From positions 1 through 64,000 of the forward strand of contig JAIPDI010000028.1 of assembly GCA_021737785.1 (NCBI GenBank): a stretch of DNA of 64,000 nucleotides, given 5' to 3'. This document shows positions 24,886 to 35,181 of this stretch, piece after piece (the stretch's first letter is position 1; the number at the start of each line of letters is the position of its first letter). The translations under genes were made by a program, and so were the position numbers. This DNA comes from Deltaproteobacteria bacterium (GTDB lineage: Bacteria > Desulfobacterota > DSM-4660 > Desulfatiglandales > Desulfatiglandaceae). Below the pieces are notes generated by a model. That model saw nothing but the letters and a program-made list of their open reading frames with translations. It did not search any database and was not told the origin of the DNA.

Positions 24886-25266
24886 ATGAAAATTGCTGTT
24901 TCGGTCTGGGAAGGGAGGGTCTCTCCGGTCTTTGATACCGCCTCCAGATTATTGGTCCTTGATGCGGAGGAGACCGGCGAGAGATCCCGCTTTGAGGTGC
25001 TGCTGGACGAACAGACCTGCTCTCGAAAATGCTCACGCATTCAGGTCCTGGGCGTCGAGGTCCTGATCTGCGGGGCGATTTCACGCTATCTCCAGGGAAT
25101 TCTCGTCGCATCCGGGATTCGTGTGATCCCGTGGGTCTGTGGCGCTGCAAGCGAGGTGGTGAGTGCCTACATGGATGGAACCCTTTCGCAGCCTAGATAC
25201 TTGATGCCCGGTTGTCGGCCCAGGGAGGACGATATGGGCAGTACAGGGAATGATTCATTGAAATAA
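24886..25266 (+). CDS. NifX/NifB-family protein 4
   Basis: 126 aa, start KIAVSVWEGRVSPVFD, with LLVLDAEE, VLICGAISRYLQ and a final Cys-containing tail (LMPGCRPRED). GGAGAAGGG precedes the ATG, 18 bp after the previous gene, so they share an mRNA. It is more divergent from the other three. It has Cys residues CSRKCSR in mid-protein, which might hold a cluster. Confidence 0.82.
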   Translation: MKIAVSVWEGRVSPVFDTASRLLVLDAEETGERSRFEVLLDEQTCSRKCSRIQVLGVEVLICGAISRYLQGILVASGIRVIPWVCGAASEVVSAYMDGTLSQPRYLMPGCRPREDDMGSTGNDSLK

Positions 25267-25432
25267 GGGTAACTTTTCAATGCGCTCGGGTAGGCAACAT
25301 ACTGCTATACTTAAAATTTACTGAAAAGCGCTTAATATTCCATATTGGATTTTGGGCGTACGCCTTTTATGAGGTCCTGACGGATAAAAACTCCACCCGA
25401 ACTTATTGAGAAGTTACAAATGAGGGACTGCC

Positions 25433-25873
25433 ATGAGTGATGATTTTGACAATTTTGCCCGTAATTTACAGGCGCAGATTTTTGAAGAGACAAAACAGGC
25501 TTACGGCGCCGCGGCGTTCGATCGATGGCTTCACCCGATGTATATGGGGAAGATCGATCACCCCGATGGATATGCCCGTGTCACTGGACCCTGTCAGGAC
25601 ACCATGGAGATCTTTTTGAAATTCGAAGACGGGAAGGTGACAGAGGCATCGTTTCAAACGGACGGCTGCGGATCGAGTGCCGTGTGCGGATCGTTTGCGG
25701 CTGAGATGGCCCGCGGAAAAACGCCGGACGAACTCCTGGAGGTGACCGGCGAGGCCATCCTGAAGAGACTCGGGGGCCTCCCCAAAGAGGATGAACACTG
25801 CGCCCATCTCGCTGGAGAGACCCTTCATGAGGCGCTCGGCAATTATATGAAGGATCAGGCCAGGAGAGTCTAA
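25433..25873 (+). CDS. NifU/IscU-like iron-sulfur scaffold protein 2
   Basis: 146 aa, with GAGGGACTGCC before the ATG. The three scaffold cysteine sites are in VTGPCQDTMEIFL, DGCGSSAVCGSF and EDEHCAHLAGETL. The acidic N-terminus (SDDFDNFARNLQAQIFEETKQ) is different from NifU-like protein 1. Second copy of an IscU-type scaffold in the same cluster, 166 bp after the NifX-like gene. Likely function is Fe-S assembly for cluster proteins. Confidence 0.85.
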   Translation: MSDDFDNFARNLQAQIFEETKQAYGAAAFDRWLHPMYMGKIDHPDGYARVTGPCQDTMEIFLKFEDGKVTEASFQTDGCGSSAVCGSFAAEMARGKTPDELLEVTGEAILKRLGGLPKEDEHCAHLAGETLHEALGNYMKDQARRV

Positions 25874-26338
25874 CGAGGCACAACCCCATCCCAAAAGAAA
25901 TTTCTCACACAAAGCCACAGCGCCACAAAGAGACAGGAAAGGTTTTCTTGTTTTTTTTGTGACAGAAATTCCCCAGTTCCCCAATCCCTGAATCCTCAAA
26001 GGTCTCACCCCAAGTCAAATGCCCGCAAAGAGGACCGGATTTCTTTCTTGTGACAGAAATTCAGTCCCTAAGGGCCCCAATGTGGCCTGACCAGACTGCA
26101 GCAGGACTGACTTGGCCCTGGGCGAGAAAACAAATTGAAGTTTAACCTGTTTTTCTATAGTGTAGGAGGGCACCCGGTACCAGGCGTAAGGTGCAAGGTG
26201 CTTCAACCGAGGCAACCCCCGATATTCACTCTGAATTCAATGAGCTTAACAATCCTGATGAATTCAACACCCCCCTTTCCAGCATCCGGAGGCTTTTTAT
26301 GATCCACACTGCGCAAGGGTCCACCGGAGGATGAAGGA
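25874..26338. other. Intergenic region before the signal-transduction island
   Basis: 465 bp without a gene. TTGTGACAGAAATTC occurs twice (25957-25971 and 26048-26062). Low-complexity stretches follow. I see no convincing promoter. Confidence 0.5.
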
Positions 26339-29300
26339 ATGAGGCTTCGATTCATCCTGCTTGTTCTGTCTCTCCTGGCATTTCTCTCCGCAGCGGCCGG
26401 CGGGTATTTCTACTATCATTCTCTTCGAGATGCCTTCTTTGAAGCGGCCAAACAGGACGCCATTTCTCATGTGCATACGACCAACAACCTGATATCCCAG
26501 CATATCATGGCGTATACGCGACTTGCGGATGTCCTTTCAGACTTTCGGGAGATCCGGATGGCCCTGACAGATCCCGACGATGAAACCCTGGACCGCGCAA
26601 ACGGCATTCTGGATCATTTTCAAAAGGGGGCCCGAATGGAAGTGTGCTATCTCATGGACCATAGCGGCCGGACCATTGCCTCCAGCAACCGTTTTGAGGC
26701 GGATAGTTTTGTAGGGAAGGATTACTCCTTCAGACCCTATTTTCAGGCGGCCATGGGCGGCAGGAGCGGGGTCGGCATGGCCATGGGAGTGACTTCCCGG
26801 AAGCGCGGGCTCTATGTGAGCTATCCCGTGTACGGCCAAGACCCGGATCTTCCCATTGGGGCGGTGGTTGTGAAGGGCTCTGCCGAGAGTATCGTCAGAC
26901 GACTGTTGCGCGTGGAAACGGCTTCCCATGCATCCCGTAAGGCAATGCTCTTTATCACCGACCCGCACGGGGTCATCTTTATTTCAGATGCAAAGGGCTT
27001 TCTGCTGAAGACCTTGTGGAAAACCGATGAACTTGGACAGCGCAAGATCGCCGAGACACGGCAGTTCGGCAAAGGGCCTTGGGCATGGAGTGGGTTCAAG
27101 ATCCTGGACAGCGCTCATCAGGTCGTTGATGCCTCGGGCGATCCCTATCAGATGTACGAACAAGGCATAGAAAACCTTCCGGGGTGGAAAATTGTCTATC
27201 TCAGCAACCTGGATGCGATTTCGTCCCTCATCGCAAATCCACTTTTAAAAACTGCGGCGTATCTGATCATCGGATTGTGCATTCTCATCGGCGCAGCCAT
27301 ATTCCTCCTGAACAATCTGGCCCATGCCGAGATCTCAAGACGCAAGCGGGCCGAGGCGTCCTTGAAAGCGAGTGAGTCCAAGCTTCGGACCATCATCGAA
27401 CACAGTAACGAGTTCTTTTACATCCACGATACACAGCACCGCCTGAACTATGCGAGCCCGGGTTCATCAGCAATCCTCGGATATTCACCGGAAGAGATGC
27501 TGGTGAAATGGACCGATCTGGCAACGGACAATCCCATCAATTTAAAGGGAATCGAGATCACGGAACGGGCGATCCGTACGGGTGAGAAGCAGGAACCCTA
27601 TCTCATCGAGCTGAGTGGAAAGGATGGGCGCCCCGTACTCCTGGAGATTGATGAATCGCCCATCAAGGACGACAGGGGCCGGGTCGTCGGGGTTTCGGGG
27701 GCGGCCCGGAACGTGACCCAAAAGATTCTGGCCGAAAAGGCCCTGCGGGAGAGCGAGGAAAGATATCGGATCCTGGTGGAGGAGAGCTTTGACGGCATTT
27801 TTGTTCAGAAAGGGCCCAAAATCATATTTGCCAACGGCCGGCTGCACCAGATGCTGGGTTACGATGACGGTGAACTGCTGGGGCTGGATCACTGGCTGGT
27901 GTACCATCCGGAGTCTCAGGAGATCACCCGGAAACGGGCAGAGGCCCGTATGCGAGGCGAAAACGTGCCGTCACACTATGTTGTCAAGTTGGGTCGTAAG
28001 GACGGTTCGTGGTTTTACGGGGAGATAGCGGCCCGGGTCATCGATTTTGAGAATGAACCCGGGATACAGGTCTGGGTCAAGGATATCCACGAGCGCAAAC
28101 AGGCCGAACAGGCCTTGCAGGAGAACGAACAGAGGATGCGGGCGATCCTCAGGGCATCTCCGGTCGGGATCGGTCTGGTGGTTGATCGGGAATTGGTCTG
28201 GGCTAATGAAACCATGCACAGCCTGGCCGGTTATGGGCTGACGGATTTGCTGGGACAGAAGGGCAGGGCCCTTTATCCTGATCAGGAAGAGTATGAGAGG
28301 GTGGGCTGGGAGCTTTACACAGGAAGATCTCCAGACGGGACCAGCCAGGTTGAGACGCGCTGGGTTCGGAAGGACGGGACCATCTTTGACTGTATGATTC
28401 GATCATGTCTTCTGGAAACCGATGATCCCTCCAGGGGGCATATCGTTGTTGTGACCGACATCTCAGAGGCCAAACGCCTCCAGGCCCAGCTTCAGCGGGC
28501 TCAGAAGATGGAGGCCATCGGGACCCTTGCCGGCGGGGTGGCCCATGATCTCAACAATATCCTTTCCGGCCTGGTCAGTTACCCGGAACTCCTGTTGATG
28601 CAGATCCCAGCTGACAGTCCCTTGAGAAAACCGATACTGACGATCCAGCGATCAGGGGAAAGGGCCGCTGCAGTGGTCCAGGACCTGTTGACCCTGGCAA
28701 GGCGGGGGGTGGCGGTCAGTGAGGTGGTGAATCTGAATGACGTTATCTTGCAGTATCTGAAGAGCCCTGAATATGAGAAACTGAAATCGTTTCACCCGGG
28801 CGTGGATGTGGAGACCCATCTGGAGACAGGACTCCTGAATATCTCCGGATCGCCGGTCCATCTGTCCACGACCGTGATGAACCTGATCTCCAATGCGGCC
28901 GAGGCCGTTCGCGACGGAGGCAATATCGTGGTATCCACGGAAAACCGGTACATCGACCGGCCCGTCAGGGGGTATGAGGATGTACTGGAGGGCGATTACG
29001 TGGTGCTTACGGTGACCGACCCCGGGGTAGGCATTTCTGCGGATGATATCAAGAAGATCTTCGAGCCCTTTTACACAAAGAAGAAGATGGGGAGGAGCGG
29101 AACGGGTCTGGGTATGTCCGTTGTCTGGGGTACGGTGAAGGACCATCATGGGTATATTGACATTGAAAGCAGGGAAGGAGAGGAGACGACCTTCTCTCTC
29201 TACTTCCCTGCAACCCGGAAAACAAAGGGAAGAGATGAGCCCCCGCTTTCCACTGAAGATTACAGGGGGCGAGGGGAGTCCATCCTTATTGTCGACGACG

Positions 29301-29635
29301 TGGAGCAGCAGCGAGACATCGCTTCGGAAATGCTGAAAGGCCTCGGCTATTCCGTGGCGGCCGTATCCAGCGGAGAAGAGGCCGTTGAATATGTGAAAAC
29401 CCATCCGGTGGACCTACTGATTCTGGATATGATCATGGACCCCGGAATGGACGGACTCGAGACCTATCGACGGATTATCCGATTCCGTCCCGGTCAGAAG
29501 GCCGTTATCGCCAGCGGTTTCTCTGAGACGGAACGGGTGAGAGAGGCCCAGCGGCTGAGGGCCGGGGCCTATGTGAAAAAGCCTTTTTTATCCCACAAGA
29601 TCGGTCGGGCCGTCAGGGCTGAGTTGGATAAGTGA
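26339..29635 (+). CDS. Membrane-bound hybrid histidine kinase, Cache-3xPAS-HK-REC
   Basis: 1098 aa. A first membrane helix (about 3-24) and a second (about 302-327) bracket a ~275-residue periplasmic Cache-like sensor with DYSFRPYFQAAMGG and KRGLYVSYPV. Three PAS domains follow (about 345-460, 470-590, 600-715). The kinase core has the H-box AGGVAHDLNNIL near 740, G1 DPGVGIS, F-box EPFYTKKKMG, G2 GTGLGMSVVWG, and a C-terminal receiver (about 979-1098) with phosphoacceptor in LLILDMIMDPG and Lys in VKKPF. A true hybrid kinase that probably senses a small periplasmic ligand. The partner could be the NtrC-type regulator at 31946. Confidence 0.92.
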   Translation: MRLRFILLVLSLLAFLSAAAGGYFYYHSLRDAFFEAAKQDAISHVHTTNNLISQHIMAYTRLADVLSDFREIRMALTDPDDETLDRANGILDHFQKGARMEVCYLMDHSGRTIASSNRFEADSFVGKDYSFRPYFQAAMGGRSGVGMAMGVTSRKRGLYVSYPVYGQDPDLPIGAVVVKGSAESIVRRLLRVETASHASRKAMLFITDPHGVIFISDAKGFLLKTLWKTDELGQRKIAETRQFGKGPWAWSGFKILDSAHQVVDASGDPYQMYEQGIENLPGWKIVYLSNLDAISSLIANPLLKTAAYLIIGLCILIGAAIFLLNNLAHAEISRRKRAEASLKASESKLRTIIEHSNEFFYIHDTQHRLNYASPGSSAILGYSPEEMLVKWTDLATDNPINLKGIEITERAIRTGEKQEPYLIELSGKDGRPVLLEIDESPIKDDRGRVVGVSGAARNVTQKILAEKALRESEERYRILVEESFDGIFVQKGPKIIFANGRLHQMLGYDDGELLGLDHWLVYHPESQEITRKRAEARMRGENVPSHYVVKLGRKDGSWFYGEIAARVIDFENEPGIQVWVKDIHERKQAEQALQENEQRMRAILRASPVGIGLVVDRELVWANETMHSLAGYGLTDLLGQKGRALYPDQEEYERVGWELYTGRSPDGTSQVETRWVRKDGTIFDCMIRSCLLETDDPSRGHIVVVTDISEAKRLQAQLQRAQKMEAIGTLAGGVAHDLNNILSGLVSYPELLLMQIPADSPLRKPILTIQRSGERAAAVVQDLLTLARRGVAVSEVVNLNDVILQYLKSPEYEKLKSFHPGVDVETHLETGLLNISGSPVHLSTTVMNLISNAAEAVRDGGNIVVSTENRYIDRPVRGYEDVLEGDYVVLTVTDPGVGISADDIKKIFEPFYTKKKMGRSGTGLGMSVVWGTVKDHHGYIDIESREGEETTFSLYFPATRKTKGRDEPPLSTEDYRGRGESILIVDDVEQQRDIASEMLKGLGYSVAAVSSGEEAVEYVKTHPVDLLILDMIMDPGMDGLETYRRIIRFRPGQKAVIASGFSETERVREAQRLRAGAYVKKPFLSHKIGRAVRAELDK

Positions 29636-29745
29636 TGCAATTCAAAGTGGAAAACAGAAGATTCCAGACCGATATGATGCGTGTGATGAGACGACGTTCG
29701 CGTTGATGTCGCCGCTTAGGACTTTTGTCGCCGGGAGGAACCAAA

Positions 29746-31920
29746 ATGACCTTTTCCATTATTCCCAGGGATGATCCTGACCAGGCCCTGCGTATCCGGC
29801 GGATGCTCCTGGCCATGAGCATGGCTGTCATTCACCTCGCCATGTGCTGTGCCATGTATTCTCAAGGGTTTTTCCGACTCTCGTTCACCGGGTTTGTCCT
29901 TTTCTCAGTGGCCCTCTGGATCGGGCACTTTTCCATCTTCACAGTGGTCAGGACAGGGCTCAACAAGCGGTTCGCCGATCCGAGCCTTACATTGGTACAG
30001 ATACTATGGACAGCCACCTGCGTCATGCTGACCGCCTACTTTCTCACCGAATTACGCTCCGTAGTCCTCATGTTATTCCTCGTGGGGATGCTCTTTGGTT
30101 TCCTGCGACTGAATTTCAGGGAATTCTTATATCTCAGCCTGTACGCCATCGTGCTTTACGCGGCCGCGATAGGGCTGCTGTACCAATTCCATCCACAATT
30201 TGTTGAGCTGGATAAAGAGATTATTACCTGGTTCTCCTTTTCTCTGGTGACATTCTGTTTCGCATTGATGGGGCGTATAATCAATCGCATGAGGAAAACC
30301 TTGCGCACCAGCAACATTCAACTGGGCAAAGAGATCGAAGAGAGGAAAAGGGCTCAAGAGCAGACACAATTCCGAAAGGCCTATTTTGAGGGACTGGTGG
30401 ACAATATGCCGGATGCCATCGCCATGTTCGACGACACCGGCAGGATTACCGAGATCAATTCCCGGTTTACCGGGATGTTCGGGCACTCTGAAAAGGAGGC
30501 GCTGGGCAAAAACATCAGCGACCTGGTGGGGCCGCCGGATCGGCTCGAAGAGGCTCACGCCTACCGCCGGCGGATCACGTCCGGCGAGATAGTGGATGTG
30601 GAAACCGTTCGTATGGCTAAGGACGGCTCCCTGATCGATGTATCCCTCCGCTCCGCCCCGGTCATTGTCGACCATCATCGAATCGGACACTTTGTCATAT
30701 ACCGGGACATCTCCCCCCGAAAGAAGGCGGAAATGGAGAGATCCAGACTGGAATCCCAGCTCCAGCAGTCCCGTAAAATGGAGGCCATCGCCACCCTGGC
30801 AGGGGGCATTGCCCATCAGTTCAATAACGCCCTGACAGCCATCATCGGTAATCTTGAACTCCTCGAAGTTGAGCATTGCAGAGATGGAAGGATTCTGCCG
30901 CAACTTGGAGCCATGAAGACCTCGGGCCATCACATGGCTCACCTGACAAGTCAATTGCTGGCCTACGCAAGGGGAGGAAAATATAATGTCACAACACTAT
31001 GCTTGACTGATTTTGCAGCAGACACCCTGCCCCTTCTCGAGCACACCCTGAAACCTGACATTCGTGTGGAAACCGATTTTCCTCTTGATATCAGGCGGAT
31101 CAAGGCCGACAGGACCCAGATGCAGATGGTCCTCTCTGCGCTGCTTTCCAATGCAAACGAAGCAATGGACGGCCCGGGCCGCATTCGAATTTCTGCGAGA
31201 AACATAGACGTGGACCCTACGCTCATAAGGGACTGTCCCGGTCTCAAGCCGGGTCCCTATGTTTGCCTTTCCATTGAGGATGATGGAAAGGGCATGGATA
31301 CCGAGACACGGCAAAGGATATTTGAACCGTTTTTTACGACCCATTTCTTTGGCCGCGGGCTCGGGATGCCTGCTGTATACGGTATCGTAACGAATCACCA
31401 TGGAATCATCGAAGTGGATTCCGAGTTGGGGAAAGGAACGGAGGTTCGGATCTATCTGCCCGCAATAAGTGCCGGGATCATCGACACGGAGCGGCCAGAA
31501 ACCATTGAAAAGCCGGGGAAGCGGCTGCACGTGGGCCGGGGGACGATCCTGGTTATAGAAGATGAGCCACCGGTGATGAATCTGACCCGGACGGTGCTGG
31601 AAAGACTGGGATACCGTGTTCTGGAGGCCACAACAGGGAAAGAGGCCATTGACATGGCCAACAGTTTTGATGGCGCCATCGACCTTGCCCTCATGGATAT
31701 CAAGCTGCCCGATATGACGGGGAATCAGATCTATCCCCTGATCCGGGATGCCAGACCGGAGATGAAGGTCCTCGTGTGCAGCGGTTACTCCATAGATGGT
31801 CCTGCCCATGAGATTTTATGTGCAGGGGCAGAGGGATATATTCAGAAACCATTTTCCCTGTTGACATTGTCTCAGAAATTAGAAGATGTGTTGACGGCAA
31901 ACCAGGATCTATCGAATTAA
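29746..31920 (+). CDS. Membrane PAS histidine kinase with receiver, HQFNN-type H-box
   Basis: 724 aa from ATG 29746, with GGGAGGAACC upstream. About six membrane helices fill residues 25-180, with no large extracytoplasmic domain. One PAS domain follows (about 215-335). The H-box is LAGGIAHQFNNALTA (HisKA-like with Gln-Phe-Asn-Asn after His), and the ATPase G2 box reads GRGLGMPAVYG instead of GTGLGLS. A receiver domain (about 605-720; DLALMDIKLPD, QKPF) ends the protein. It is followed after 25 bp by an NtrC-type regulator. It shares the peculiar H- and G2-boxes with the kinase at 40453, so both come from one subfamily. Confidence 0.9.
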   Translation: MTFSIIPRDDPDQALRIRRMLLAMSMAVIHLAMCCAMYSQGFFRLSFTGFVLFSVALWIGHFSIFTVVRTGLNKRFADPSLTLVQILWTATCVMLTAYFLTELRSVVLMLFLVGMLFGFLRLNFREFLYLSLYAIVLYAAAIGLLYQFHPQFVELDKEIITWFSFSLVTFCFALMGRIINRMRKTLRTSNIQLGKEIEERKRAQEQTQFRKAYFEGLVDNMPDAIAMFDDTGRITEINSRFTGMFGHSEKEALGKNISDLVGPPDRLEEAHAYRRRITSGEIVDVETVRMAKDGSLIDVSLRSAPVIVDHHRIGHFVIYRDISPRKKAEMERSRLESQLQQSRKMEAIATLAGGIAHQFNNALTAIIGNLELLEVEHCRDGRILPQLGAMKTSGHHMAHLTSQLLAYARGGKYNVTTLCLTDFAADTLPLLEHTLKPDIRVETDFPLDIRRIKADRTQMQMVLSALLSNANEAMDGPGRIRISARNIDVDPTLIRDCPGLKPGPYVCLSIEDDGKGMDTETRQRIFEPFFTTHFFGRGLGMPAVYGIVTNHHGIIEVDSELGKGTEVRIYLPAISAGIIDTERPETIEKPGKRLHVGRGTILVIEDEPPVMNLTRTVLERLGYRVLEATTGKEAIDMANSFDGAIDLALMDIKLPDMTGNQIYPLIRDARPEMKVLVCSGYSIDGPAHEILCAGAEGYIQKPFSLLTLSQKLEDVLTANQDLSN

Positions 31921-31945
31921 GAGGTTGGCGCAGTAAGGGGTTTAG

Positions 31946-33343
31946 ATGTCAAAGGTTCTGATAATCGATGACGATCGGAGCATTTGTGAGATTCTGGAGG
32001 CTCTCCTGGAGTCTCTGGGCCATACGACGGCATTTGCCCTCGGACTTCAGGAGGGGCTTCATGTCCTTTCCAAAGATGCGTTTGACCTTGTATTTCTGGA
32101 TGTTCGATTGCCCGATGGGAACGGGCTCAAGGCCATTCCGCAGATCAAGGAATTGTCATCTTCTCCGGAGGTGATCATCATCACGGGCGAAGGGAGTCAG
32201 GAGGGTGCTCAACTGGCTGTTGAAAGCGGCGCCTGGGACTATCTTGCCAAGCCCCTTAACACAAACCAGGTCAGTCTATGCACCAGCAGGGCCATTGCAT
32301 ACAGGGAAGGTAAGAAGGTCTCGACAAGTCCTTTTGTGCTTCAGCGGGATGAGATTGTGGGGAGCAGCGCCCTTCTCAAGAAATGCCTGGACCAGGTGGC
32401 CAGGGCGTCCCTTTCCATGTCCCCGGTGCTCATTAACGGCGAGACAGGCACAGGGAAAGAGCTTTTTGCACGTGCTATTCACCGAAATAGCCCACGCGCC
32501 GGAAAATCTTTTGTGACCGTCGATTGTGCTGCACTGACCGAATCGCTGGTGGAAAGCGCTCTTTTCGGGCATGTGAAAGGATCTTTTACCGGGGCCGATA
32601 AAGATAGAAACGGGTTGATCAAGGAGGCGGATAAAGGCACCCTGTTTCTCGATGAAGTGGGTGAGCTTCCCATGAGTATTCAGGGCACCTTCTTAAGAGT
32701 GCTCCAGGAGCGGCGATTCCGACCGGTGGGTTACGATCGAGAAATCACAAGTGATTTCAGATTGATTGCCGCGACCCACCGGGACCTTGACGAAATGGCC
32801 CGGGAAGGAGGTTTCCGCCGCGATCTACTGTTTCGATTGAAATCCATTGTGATACATTCACCGGTATTGAGAGATCGGAACACTGATATCGTCGAACTTG
32901 CACTTTTATTCATCTCCGGATTCTTCAGGAATGTTGGAAAGACCATCAAGGGGATGTCGCCCGAGTTTCTGGAGGCTCTTTTAAGCTATCCCTGGCCCGG
33001 AAATGTTCGGGAACTGAATCACGTGCTGGAAAGCGCTCTTTCGGCGGCCGGCGAAGAACCCATCCTGTATCCCATTCATCTGCCGCTGGATATGCGCTCC
33101 CGATTGGCAAGGGAGGCCATTGCGCCGGCCTCTTCACAACGACCTCAAGAGGAGGCCCTCCCTTCCGGGGGGGCTTCCCATCCCCCATTGCGTGATCTGC
33201 TGGCATCCGTGGAAAAGAATTACCTGCATGAGTTGATCTCTCTCACCGGTGGAAACATCCAGAAAGTCTGCAACATCTCCGGCATTTCCAGGGCCAATCT
33301 CTACGTCCGTCTCAAGAAACACGGTATCACCCGGCATTTCTAA
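31946..33343 (+). CDS. NtrC-family sigma-54 response regulator
   Basis: 465 aa. Receiver (1-120) with acidic IDDD, phosphoacceptor Asp in LVFLDVRLPDGNG and Lys in YLAKPL. AAA+ domain with Walker A GETGTGKE, sigma-54 loop GSFTGA and GTLFLDEVGEL. C-terminal HTH of Fis type with GNIQKVCNISGISRANLYVRLKKHG. It is 25 bp behind the kinase at 29746, its likely phosphodonor. Its targets are not evident: no -24/-12 promoter was seen upstream of the following genes. Confidence 0.93.
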   Translation: MSKVLIIDDDRSICEILEALLESLGHTTAFALGLQEGLHVLSKDAFDLVFLDVRLPDGNGLKAIPQIKELSSSPEVIIITGEGSQEGAQLAVESGAWDYLAKPLNTNQVSLCTSRAIAYREGKKVSTSPFVLQRDEIVGSSALLKKCLDQVARASLSMSPVLINGETGTGKELFARAIHRNSPRAGKSFVTVDCAALTESLVESALFGHVKGSFTGADKDRNGLIKEADKGTLFLDEVGELPMSIQGTFLRVLQERRFRPVGYDREITSDFRLIAATHRDLDEMAREGGFRRDLLFRLKSIVIHSPVLRDRNTDIVELALLFISGFFRNVGKTIKGMSPEFLEALLSYPWPGNVRELNHVLESALSAAGEEPILYPIHLPLDMRSRLAREAIAPASSQRPQEEALPSGGASHPPLRDLLASVEKNYLHELISLTGGNIQKVCNISGISRANLYVRLKKHGITRHF

Positions 33344-33359
33344 GCACCTCACCACATCT

Positions 33360-33401
33360 GACCTGATACCTTGTCTCAAAATCAAGACAAGGTATCAGGT
33401 C
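33360..33401. repeat. 17-bp perfect inverted repeat after the response regulator
   Basis: GACCTGATACCTTGTCT (33360-33376) and its exact complement (33385-33401) form a long hairpin with an 8-nt loop, 16 bp beyond the stop of the NtrC-type gene. There is no T-run, so it may be a repeat remnant or a rho-independent-like mRNA stabiliser rather than a classic terminator. Confidence 0.7.
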
Positions 33402-33515
33402 TGGGACAAGATCCTGATTTGAAGAACCGTCTGTCCCCCATATCGCGGCCTCCAAATTACTCATAACCTGTCGATATTATAGTAATGAAATTATCACTAA
33501 AATGAAGAAAAACAG

Positions 33516-34895
33516 ATGGCGCAGTTCTTGCATATGAACGCCTTCAGCAGGGAATTTATTGACACCGTGAAGGTGGGGACGAGCGGCTATGCCTACCTGT
33601 ATCAGGCGGACGGCACTGTTATCGCCCATCCGGATAAGTCAAACATTTTAAAGTTGAACATGAACGAATTCGATTTCGGCAGAAAAATGCTGGCTGATGG
33701 CAGCGGGACCATGCTATACACCTTCAAGGGTGTGGAAAAGCTGGTAGTGTTCAAGACGGACAAAGAGCTGGGTTGGACCGTGGGGGTGGGGGCATCGCCT
33801 GAAGAGATCCTGGCGCCGGTCCGGAATGTAGGCTATACCAATGCCGGTATCGGGGCACTGGTGGTTGTCCTTGCTGCTATTCTCATCCTCCTCCTAGTGA
33901 ACTCCCTGGTAAAGCCGCTCTTCAGACTTTCCAAGGGACTCGGGGATGCGGCCCTTCAGGTGTCCTCTGCATCCGGCCAGGTGGCCGCATCCAGTCAGGC
34001 CCTGGCCGAGGGCGCATCGGAACAGGCCGCAGCCATCGAGGAGACGTCTTCTTCTCTGGAAGAGATCGCTTCCATGACCAAACAGAATGCCGGAAATGCC
34101 ACTCAGGCAAATTCCCTGGCAACGGAAACCAAAACGACCACGGGGTCTTGTTCCGATACCATGCAGAAGATGGCCGCGGCCATAGGCCAGGTGAGCGAGT
34201 CTGCCCAAGAAACCCAGAAGATTGTCAAGATCATCGATGAAATCGCCTTCCAGACGAATCTTCTGGCGCTCAATGCAGCGGTAGAGGCGGCCAGGGCCGG
34301 AGAGGCAGGCGCTGGATTTGCAGTAGTGGCCGACGAGGTGAGAAATCTGGCCCTGCGTGCGGCCGAGGCGGCCAAAAATACGACCGAACGGATTGAGGAT
34401 ATCAACAAAAAGGTCAACGGCTCCATGGAAATGGTTTCAAAGACCGTGGATGAATTTGGCAAGGTAGATGAGAATACGAAGAAAGTGAGTGAACTGGTGG
34501 CCGAGATCGCCGCAGCATCCAATGAACAGGCCCAGGGCATAGGCCAGGTAAACAATGCCGTGGCGGAAATGGACAAGATCGTCCAGCGGAATGCGGCAAG
34601 CGCCGAGGAAACGGCCTCTGCCTCAGAGGAAATGAGCGCCCAGGCAGAAGAGATGCAGGGCTTTGTAAGAGAGCTCAATGCCACAGTTGGAGGACGTAAA
34701 GGAGAAGACGTCCACGGACAGGCAACAGAGAGGATTGCCGGTGGGGCAACGAAGGTCCGAAAGAGGGCACAGGGGACTGCGCCGCTCCTTTTAGCTCCGA
34801 AGGGGGGTGAACGGGCAACGACGGGGCGGAACCGAAGGAAGGCCACGCCGGAGGAGATCATTCCACTGAAGGAGGATGAGTTTGAGGATTTTTGA
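33516..34895 (+). CDS. Methyl-accepting chemotaxis protein, N-terminally truncated
   Basis: 459 aa, shorter than the usual 600-700. The sequence opens in the middle of the Cache sensor ([22 protein letters not shown], split by several residues in related proteins), then the membrane helix (about 108-130), HAMP-less linker, methylation helices and the conserved signalling hairpin [21 protein letters not shown]. The first membrane helix and distal sensor half expected upstream are absent, and the upstream 172 bp do not encode them in any frame I can read. It may be a 5' deletion. C-terminal tail of ~50 residues is basic with a terminal EDEFEDF, possibly a tethering motif. Confidence 0.85.
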   Translation: MAQFLHMNAFSREFIDTVKVGTSGYAYLYQADGTVIAHPDKSNILKLNMNEFDFGRKMLADGSGTMLYTFKGVEKLVVFKTDKELGWTVGVGASPEEILAPVRNVGYTNAGIGALVVVLAAILILLLVNSLVKPLFRLSKGLGDAALQVSSASGQVAASSQALAEGASEQAAAIEETSSSLEEIASMTKQNAGNATQANSLATETKTTTGSCSDTMQKMAAAIGQVSESAQETQKIVKIIDEIAFQTNLLALNAAVEAARAGEAGAGFAVVADEVRNLALRAAEAAKNTTERIEDINKKVNGSMEMVSKTVDEFGKVDENTKKVSELVAEIAAASNEQAQGIGQVNNAVAEMDKIVQRNAASAEETASASEEMSAQAEEMQGFVRELNATVGGRKGEDVHGQATERIAGGATKVRKRAQGTAPLLLAPKGGERATTGRNRRKATPEEIIPLKEDEFEDF

Positions 34896-34952
34896 AAGGG
34901 TGGAAATTTGATCAGAACTTGTTGAATCTTCAGACCCATTTTTCAGGCATGC

Positions 34953-34990
34953 GTTGGGCCGGTGTGTACGGCCCGACGCTTTCTGCTTTT
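34953..34990 (+). terminator. Terminator after the chemoreceptor gene
   Basis: GCGTtGGGCC and GGCCCgACGC form an imperfect 10-bp stem around GGTGTGTAC, followed by TTTCTGCTTTT. Confidence 0.7.
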
Positions 34991-35181
34991 CTGCTGTAGG
35001 CTGGATATTGGATATCGGCCGTAGCGAAGCGTAGATCCCGCAGAATGCGGGATTGATGTTTCTCAACTTTAGGCATTCCAAACTTTAGACACTTCTCTTC
35101 TTCCAGATGTAATCTTGGTTCACTGGCGAGTCCCTTTTTCAGGTCCAGGCCGGATTCAGAGGGGTTATCAAGGAGAAGATC

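Noticed and set aside
21954-25873. Nitrogen fixation (nif) gene cluster
   Set aside because: NifX- and NifU-like proteins are present, but no nifHDK, nifE/N or nifB-type radical-SAM gene is visible. These families also occur in non-diazotrophs.
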